64,000 bases of DNA from Candidatus Onthovicinus excrementipullorum (GTDB lineage: Bacteria > Bacillota > Clostridia > Oscillospirales > Acutalibacteraceae), in the NCBI GenBank assembly GCA_018712345.1, contig DVHG01000025.1, positions 124,001 through 188,000 of the forward strand, given 5' to 3'. Below the pieces are notes generated by a model. That model was given only the letters and a program-made list of their open reading frames with translations. It had not been told where the DNA came from and ran no database searches. Within the stretch, counting starts at the first letter, position 1, and the number at the start of each line of letters is the position of its first letter. This document shows positions 59,076 through 64,000 of this stretch, piece by piece. Both the position numbers and the translations under genes were made by a program.

Positions 59076-59831
59076 ATGAATTTACAGCTTCTGTCTTTTG
59101 TGGATTCCTGGAACGGTTTTTGGGATGATATGTACGAGGTGTTCATCAAAGGTGACCGGTGGGAGCTCTATTTCAAGGGGTTGGGCAATACCCTTCTGAT
59201 CGCTGTGGTGGCCTGCCTGATCGGTATCATACTTGGAACCATTGTAGCTGTGCTGCGCGTTGCCTGTGTCAATAACAAGAACAATCCGCTGGCGAGCAAG
59301 TTTTCACGCTTTGTGTATAAGATCATCGGCGGCATAACGGGAATCTATATCGCCGTCATCCGCGGCACGCCTACGCTGGTGCAGCTGCTGATCATGTACT
59401 ACGTCGTCTTTGCCAGCGCGAAGAATGGTGTCCCTGTTGCCATGCTGGCGTTCGGGATAAATTCCGGTGCCTATGTGGCGGAGACCATCCGCGGCGGTAT
59501 TCTGTCCATCGACCGCGGACAGATGGAGGCTGGCCGTTCGCTCGGCCTCTCCAATGTGCAGACCATGCGGAGTGTAATTCTGCCGCAGGCCATCAAGAAT
59601 ATCCTGCCGGCGCTGGGCAACGAGTTCATCATGCTGCTCAAGGAGACCTCCATCGTCGGCTATGTGGCAATTTCCGACCTGACCTTTGCCGGCGACCGGA
59701 TCCGTTCCTCGACGTTTATCATGTTCGCACCGTTGCTGATCGTTGCGGTGATTTATCTGGTAATTGTCCTTGGACTGTCCCAGCTGCTGAAAGTGCTTGA
59801 GAGGAGGTTGGCCAAGAGTGATTCGCGTTAA
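59076..59831 (+). CDS. Polar amino acid ABC transporter, permease
   Basis: 251 residues with about five membrane helices, the HisM/GlnP type. The EAA loop reads [21 protein letters not shown], and [10 protein letters not shown] is the typical upstream motif. The N-terminal ~30 residues ([20 protein letters not shown]) are soluble. The start follows GAAGTGAGAGG. It overlaps the ATPase gene by 14 bp. Confidence 0.95.
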   Translation: MNLQLLSFVDSWNGFWDDMYEVFIKGDRWELYFKGLGNTLLIAVVACLIGIILGTIVAVLRVACVNNKNNPLASKFSRFVYKIIGGITGIYIAVIRGTPTLVQLLIMYYVVFASAKNGVPVAMLAFGINSGAYVAETIRGGILSIDRGQMEAGRSLGLSNVQTMRSVILPQAIKNILPALGNEFIMLLKETSIVGYVAISDLTFAGDRIRSSTFIMFAPLLIVAVIYLVIVLGLSQLLKVLERRLAKSDSR

Positions 59832-60540
59832 GGATTTAAAAAAGGCCTTTGGGAGCAATGTCGTGCTCGATGGCGTCAACTATGAGGTGGACAAGGGCGA
59901 AAAAATCGCCATTGTCGGCCCCTCCGGCTCCGGCAAGAGCACATTCCTGCGCTGCATGAACCTGCTTGAGTTCCCAACCTCCGGCGAGGTCTGGTTTAAG
60001 GACACCCTGCTCAACGACCGTAGGACGAATATTAACGAGGTCCGCGAGCACATGGGCATGGTGTTCCAGCAGTTCAACCTGTTTAATAACATGAAGGTAA
60101 TGGACAACATTACCTTTGCCCCCATCCGGCACAAGCTTATGAGCAAGGAGGAGGCAAAGGAGAAGGCGCTTGCCCTGCTGCGCCGCGTCGGCCTGGAGGA
60201 GAAGGCGGACGCCTATCCGTCCAGCCTTTCCGGCGGGCAGAAGCAGCGCATCGCCATTGTCCGTGCACTGGCCATGAACCCGGAGGTCATGCTCTTTGAC
60301 GAGCCCACCAGCGCGCTCGACCCGGAGATGGTCGGCGAAGTGCTTGAGGTTATCAAGGAGCTTGCGGACAGCGGTATGACCATGGTCATCGTCACACATG
60401 AGATGGGCTTTGCCCGCGAAGTCGCCACCAAGGTCCTCTTTATGGACGGCGGCAATATTCAGGAGGAGAACACGCCGGATCAGTTCTTCGGCAATCCGCA
60501 GAATCCGCGTCTGCGGGACTTCCTCTCCAAGGTTCTGTAA
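59818..60540 (+). CDS. Polar amino acid ABC transporter, ATP-binding protein
   Basis: 240 residues. Walker [10 protein letters not shown] (34-42), Q-loop FQQFN, signature LSGGQKQR, Walker B MLFDEP and the switch VTHEMG are complete. It resembles GlnQ/ArtM. The GTG at 59818 gives (M)[12 protein letters not shown] and has GGAGG about 10 nt upstream inside the permease gene, showing translational coupling. Confidence 0.96.
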   Translation: MIRVKDLKKAFGSNVVLDGVNYEVDKGEKIAIVGPSGSGKSTFLRCMNLLEFPTSGEVWFKDTLLNDRRTNINEVREHMGMVFQQFNLFNNMKVMDNITFAPIRHKLMSKEEAKEKALALLRRVGLEEKADAYPSSLSGGQKQRIAIVRALAMNPEVMLFDEPTSALDPEMVGEVLEVIKELADSGMTMVIVTHEMGFAREVATKVLFMDGGNIQEENTPDQFFGNPQNPRLRDFLSKVL

Positions 60541-60542
60541 AC

Positions 60543-60601
60543 TTGCTCAATGCTTCCCGGTATGCTATACTATGTAGATAGCATCACCGGGAGGTTTTTT
60601 T
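60543..60601 (+). promoter_or_regulatory. Overlapping terminator hairpin, promoter and ribosome binding site
   Basis: A hairpin TCCCGGT-ATGCTAT (60555-60568) with ATAGCAT-C-ACCGGGA (60578-60592) is followed by GG and seven T, and ends the ABC operon. The promoter TTGCTC (60543-60548), 17 bp, TATACT (60566-60571) lies inside it. GGGAGG of the 3' arm is the ribosome binding site of the next gene, whose ATG is at 60602. Confidence 0.6.
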
Positions 60602-61546
60602 ATGCCCGCATTTGCCGCACACTACCTGCTTGGCAAGCAGGTTTTTCAGTCTGTACGGAAGGATCCGCATCTCACGCGCCTGGAGGCACAGCCGTTCCTG
60701 CTCGGCGCACAGGGGCCCGATCCGTTGCTGTTCCATTGCCTGATTCCGCTGTATATGCCGGGGCGCAGCGCCCGCGGTGTCAGCTCCGCACTGCACCGTG
60801 CCGGCCCGGACCGGACGATCGGCGCCATGGCGGACTATCTGAGGGAGCACCCTGGGGATATGGACGCCTTTTCCTACGCGTGCGGCTTCCTGACGCACTA
60901 TGCGCTTGACAGCCTGGCGCACCCCTATATCTATTACACGCAAGGGGCCATCAAAAAGCGGCGCCATATTCCATACATCGGCTTCATCGTCCACAACCGG
61001 ATTGAGGCGAATATCGATGCCGGCATGATCAACCGTGTCCTCGGGGAGGCGGATGCCCGCGTGTTTGATACGCCGTCCCTTCTGCGTGCCCCGCAAAAGA
61101 TGAAAATGGAGATCGGCCGTATGATGTCCATCGTCGCCGCGCAGGTGACGGGCAAAAAGTGGCCGCCCGCCGTTTATGCGGAGGCCTTTGACGATATGCG
61201 CCGGGTGCAGCAGCTCCTATACGATCCGGCGGGGAAAAAGCGGAAGTGGATGTATGCGCTGCAAATCCCGTTTTACTGGATCGCGGGGCCGTTTGCCACC
61301 TCGCTCATGCGCCGATCCACTCCGGAAAAAATGTGGGATTTTCTCAACGACAGCGGGTCCGAATGGCGCTATCCGGCGAATCCGGAGCACACGAGCAGGG
61401 ATTCCTTTGCGGCGCTGTATGAGCAGGCCGAAAAGCTGTCGGAAAAGCTGATTCCGGCGTTTGTCCGCCTGATTGAGACCGGGGACCGGGAAATTTACAC
61501 ACTCACGGGCAACCGATCCTTCCTGACCGGCGTGCCGGTCGAATGA
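60602..61546 (+). CDS. Zinc-dependent phospholipase C-like protein
   Basis: 314 residues. The N-terminal ~140 residues carry the His/Asp pattern of the Zn-dependent PLC/S1-P1 nuclease fold: His7, GAQGPDP, FLTHYALDSLAHPY and HNRIEANID. No signal peptide is present, unlike the toxins of this family, so it is an intracellular housekeeping-type member of unknown substrate common in clostridia. The rest is helical without a known domain. ATG 7 nt after GGGAGG. Confidence 0.8.
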   Translation: MPAFAAHYLLGKQVFQSVRKDPHLTRLEAQPFLLGAQGPDPLLFHCLIPLYMPGRSARGVSSALHRAGPDRTIGAMADYLREHPGDMDAFSYACGFLTHYALDSLAHPYIYYTQGAIKKRRHIPYIGFIVHNRIEANIDAGMINRVLGEADARVFDTPSLLRAPQKMKMEIGRMMSIVAAQVTGKKWPPAVYAEAFDDMRRVQQLLYDPAGKKRKWMYALQIPFYWIAGPFATSLMRRSTPEKMWDFLNDSGSEWRYPANPEHTSRDSFAALYEQAEKLSEKLIPAFVRLIETGDREIYTLTGNRSFLTGVPVE

Positions 61547-61559
61547 GGAGGGAGCAGGC

Positions 61560-61787
61560 TTGAAGAATGTAGATGGCCGTGTGCATCCGGCGCGCTGGCT
61601 GCGGTACGTGGGGCTCAAGACCCGCTATGCACACTGCTCCTCCCTGAATGTGACGGCCGGGCAGTACGTTGAGGTCGGTGAGGTGATCGGCCGTGTCGGC
61701 AATACAGGAAGGTCTGAGGGGGCGCATCTGCACTTTGAGGTAATCCGCTATGGACAGCGCGTCAATCCGCTCCCCTATATTACCTGA
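61560..61787 (+). pseudogene. Orphan C-terminal fragment of an M23 peptidase
   Basis: 75 codons from a TTG after GAGGAGGGAGCAGGC. From residue 18 on (VGLKTRYAHCSSLNVTAGQY, then EVIGRVGNTGRSEGAHLHFE) it is closely similar to the last ~58 residues of the M23 peptidase encoded at 62020. It keeps the YAHC and HLHFE motifs but lacks the first metal motif HxxxD and all other domains, so it should be inactive as a peptidase. Either a decayed partial duplication or a small protein in its own right, given the good ribosome binding site. Confidence 0.6.
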
Positions 61788-62019
61788 TTTGGCCTTAAAA
61801 CGCCCCTTTCGCCGTGCGCGGAAGGGGCGTTTTTGACCTGTTTCGCTGAAAATGACGCCTTTACGCCTTCTCCGCCGGGAAAGAGCTTGAAAAAACAGCG
61901 AAATCATACTATAATATTGAAGTATGCATTGTATGGGGAATGTCCCTTCCGGCTGAACGCTTTTGCCGGAGCGGGAATATCCACTTTCACATGATCAACC
62001 GGAAAGAGGTGAGCAGTCC

Positions 62020-63753
62020 TTGGCGAAAAAGCATTCATCCGATCCCTCCCGCGGTGCGGCAGAGTTTGCCGGGCAGCTCTACCGGCTGATCCGCTGCTAT
62101 GGACTCCAGCTGCGCCGCTATACCAGACGCTTTGGCCGCAGGCTTGTCCGCCTGCTCAAAAGGCCGGTCTATTGGATCGGGGCGGCACTTTATGCGGTAT
62201 GGCTTTTTATTGACCGCCACGCCCTGCGGTGGCTGCACAACTTTGTTGATCAGACCCGGCTGCTTGTGCGTGATATCCGCGCCTCCCGTTCCCGCATCCA
62301 CCGGGCGGTGTATGTTGACGGGGAGCGGCGTGGATCTGTATTCCGCCGCTATGCCGCGGTGGCGCTCAACCGGTACCGCGGCCTCTTCCGCGGGCTTGTC
62401 AATGTTCTGCTTCCGGTGGCCGGGTGCGCCGTGCTGGTGATGACCATCAGCTATTTCGGCGGTGTGACCTTTGCCCTTGAAATCAATTATAACGGTCAGA
62501 GCCTCGGTTATATTTCTGATGAGTCCGTCTATAACGAGGCGCGCGATTCGGCCAATGAGCTGATCGGCACCAATCAGGAGGAGAACACAAATGTCCTGAA
62601 AACACAGCCCGTCTATGCGCTCAAGATCGTCCGCCGCGGCGAGCTGACGGATGTCCGTACCCTGCGCGACCGGCTGATTGAGGCGTCCGACTACGATCTG
62701 ACCGACGCGTGCGGCGTGTATATCGATGGGGAACTGCTCTGCGCCGTCCGCAATGAGACGGATGCCATCCGCGTACTGGACACCATGCTGGAGCCGGTTC
62801 GCCAGGCAAATCCGGGCACGATCGTGGACTTTGTGGAGGATGTCGAGTATGTCCAGGGGCTCTATCCGGACACGCCTGAGATCCTGTGGGATGCGGACAA
62901 GCTGCTGGAGACTATCCAGGGCACCAAGCAGGCCGCCGTCTATTATACGGTGGTGGACGGGGATACCGTCTCCGGTATTGCCCAGAAGTATGACAAGTCC
63001 TCCAGTGAGCTGTTTGCCATGAACCCCGGCCTGACGGAGGAGATCCATCTGGGCGATGTGCTCACGGTTTCCACGGAGGTCCGCTTCCTTCAGGTTCAGG
63101 TCATCAAGACGGAGCAGCGAGATGAGGAGATTCCTTACGATACGATTGAGACGGACAATAACAAGCTGTACAGGGGTGTCAAAAGGACCACGCGTGAGGG
63201 GGAGAATGGTATTGACCGCGTGACAGAGCTCGTCTCCTATGTGGACGGCGTGCGTGTAGGCGCGGAGGAGATCTCCCGCGAGCGGATCAAGGATCCGGTC
63301 AATGAGCTGGTCGATGTCGGCACCCGTGAGGCGGCGGGCCTGCCGGGCGGCGTAGTCGCCCAGGGCAGCGGTACGCTCGGGTGGCCGGTGGAGGGCCTGT
63401 ATCAGGTTTCCTCGGCATATGGCCCACGTTGGAACAGCACGCACGGCGGCGTCGATATCACGGGCAGCGGCGCTACGGGGCACCGTATCCTCGCGGCGGA
63501 GGCCGGACGTGTGGAGTACTCCGGCTGGGACGGCGCATATGGCTACACCATCGTCATTAACCACGGCGGAGGCCTGAAGACCCGGTACGCCCACTGCATG
63601 ACCCTCTACGCCTCCTCCGGGGAATACGTGGAGCGCGGTGAGGTGATCGCCCTGGTCGGCAGCACCGGCAGGGTCACCGGACCGCACCTGCACTTTGAGG
63701 TGATCCGGAACGGCACACGCGTAAACCCGCTCAATTATATCAGCAGACCATAA
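62020..63753 (+). CDS. Membrane-anchored LysM-G5-M23 peptidoglycan endopeptidase
   Basis: 577 residues. A basic cytoplasmic N-terminus (~1-124) is followed by one membrane segment (~126-147), a region of unknown fold, a LysM domain (308-352, YYTVVDGDTVSGIAQKYDKS), a G5 domain (~358-435) and the M23 domain (~462-575). The zinc ligands and catalytic residues are complete: His475-xxx-Asp479, His525 (YAHC), and His556-x-His558 (HLHFE). It cuts peptide cross-links in the wall, in growth or sporulation. The TTG at 62020 follows GAGGTG by 9 nt; no ATG start fits. It has its own terminator. Confidence 0.92.
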   Translation: MAKKHSSDPSRGAAEFAGQLYRLIRCYGLQLRRYTRRFGRRLVRLLKRPVYWIGAALYAVWLFIDRHALRWLHNFVDQTRLLVRDIRASRSRIHRAVYVDGERRGSVFRRYAAVALNRYRGLFRGLVNVLLPVAGCAVLVMTISYFGGVTFALEINYNGQSLGYISDESVYNEARDSANELIGTNQEENTNVLKTQPVYALKIVRRGELTDVRTLRDRLIEASDYDLTDACGVYIDGELLCAVRNETDAIRVLDTMLEPVRQANPGTIVDFVEDVEYVQGLYPDTPEILWDADKLLETIQGTKQAAVYYTVVDGDTVSGIAQKYDKSSSELFAMNPGLTEEIHLGDVLTVSTEVRFLQVQVIKTEQRDEEIPYDTIETDNNKLYRGVKRTTREGENGIDRVTELVSYVDGVRVGAEEISRERIKDPVNELVDVGTREAAGLPGGVVAQGSGTLGWPVEGLYQVSSAYGPRWNSTHGGVDITGSGATGHRILAAEAGRVEYSGWDGAYGYTIVINHGGGLKTRYAHCMTLYASSGEYVERGEVIALVGSTGRVTGPHLHFEVIRNGTRVNPLNYISRP

Positions 63754-63757
63754 TAAA

Positions 63758-63793
63758 AACACATCCGGGTAAGTTCACCCGGATGTGTTTTTT
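63758..63793 (+). terminator. Terminator of the M23 peptidase gene
   Basis: AACACATCCGGGT and ACCCGGATGTGTT pair perfectly around AAGTTC, followed by TTTTT. Confidence 0.92.
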
Positions 63794-63858
63794 ATAAAGT
63801 ATTTACCGGGGCAGTCGCTATGGCTGTCCTGCTTTTTTTGTGTGGGGTCCATAAAAAC

Positions 63859-63882
63859 GCGGGCACACATTTGTGTGCCCGC
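63859..63882 (-). terminator. Terminator of the minus-strand gene at the window edge
   Basis: GCGGGCACAC and GTGTGCCCGC pair around ATTT. On the minus strand the stem is followed by GTTTTTAT. Confidence 0.75.
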
Positions 63883-63938
63883 AGACTTTCTGTCACACAA
63901 GGGCTCTAAAATCAGTTGAGCCGTATGCGCGGTTACTT

Positions 63939-64000
63939 TTACTTTTTAAACATCCAGGAGAACATCTTGGAAGAGCGCAGTTCATCCTTCAGCGGCCGCT
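63939..64000 (-). CDS. C-terminal end of a minus-strand gene, rest outside window
   Basis: The last 19 codons read RPLKDELRSSKMFSWMFKK and stop with TAA at 63939-63941, 57 bp before a matching terminator. Too short to identify. Confidence 0.5.
   Translation of the reverse strand, partial: RPLKDELRSSKMFSWMFKK

Overview
The window is a piece of chromosome from an endospore-forming member of the Firmicutes, most likely class Clostridia and of gut type. The evidence is the gene order rpoB-rpoC-rpsL-rpsG-fusA-tuf, clear spoIIID and alpha/beta-type SASP genes with matching sporulation-type promoters, strong AGGAGG-type ribosome binding sites, frequent TTG/GTG starts, canonical TTGACA/TATAAT promoters, and many carbohydrate-active enzymes. 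The base composition looks moderately GC-rich (not computed). The species cannot be named from this sequence alone.

Layout. 1-9.3 kb: end of rpoB, rpoC, then the str operon (rpsL, rpsG, fusA) and tuf with its own promoter. 9.4-13.7 kb: a double-GNAT acetyltransferase and a methyltransferase, two small XRE regulators, a SLOG-fold protein, proC and spoIIID. 14-17.2 kb: a PTS enzyme I homologue without a nearby HPr gene, and an isolated phage-baseplate/tail-fibre-like gene behind a strong promoter with a LacI-type palindrome. 17.3-25.5 kb: glycan genes (GH95 with an N-terminal membrane anchor, cytoplasmic GH3, a divergent GH95-like protein), a ferritin-like protein and tRNA-Gln(CUG). 25.6-26.35 kb: an IS200-type element with a frameshifted transposase, abutting an AraC regulator gene. 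27.5-32 kb: two esterase/lipase-like genes, an XRE regulator, a SASP, a DUF6338-like membrane protein paired with a 55-residue protein, and a GtrA-like protein. 32-37 kb: sbcD-sbcC and a Gfo/Idh/MocA oxidoreductase. 37-42 kb: a MATE pump, a GPH-type sugar transporter with a very long charged tail, and a MerR regulator.

42-52.6 kb is the most distinctive block. An AraC regulator is divergent from a tightly packed seven-gene operon: an ene-reductase of the old-yellow-enzyme type, an SDR, a flavoprotein, a 2-hydroxyacid dehydrogenase, a TIM-barrel isomerase, a heparinase II/III-like lyase and a PL8-like lyase. Both lyases lack signal peptides. I read this as an intracellular route for acidic (glycosaminoglycan-like) oligosaccharides that uses redox enzymes in place of the usual GH88/KduI/KduD steps. 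This is inference.

52.7-64 kb: an unknown protein, QueH, a cytoplasmic GH2, branched-chain aminotransferase, an RluA-type pseudouridine synthase, a polar amino acid ABC transporter, a zinc-dependent phospholipase C-like protein, an orphan fragment of an M23 peptidase, a full LysM-G5-M23 cell-wall peptidase, and the last 19 codons of a minus-strand gene at the window edge.

Promoter, terminator and operator calls were made by eye from consensus matches and inverted repeats. No database search was run.
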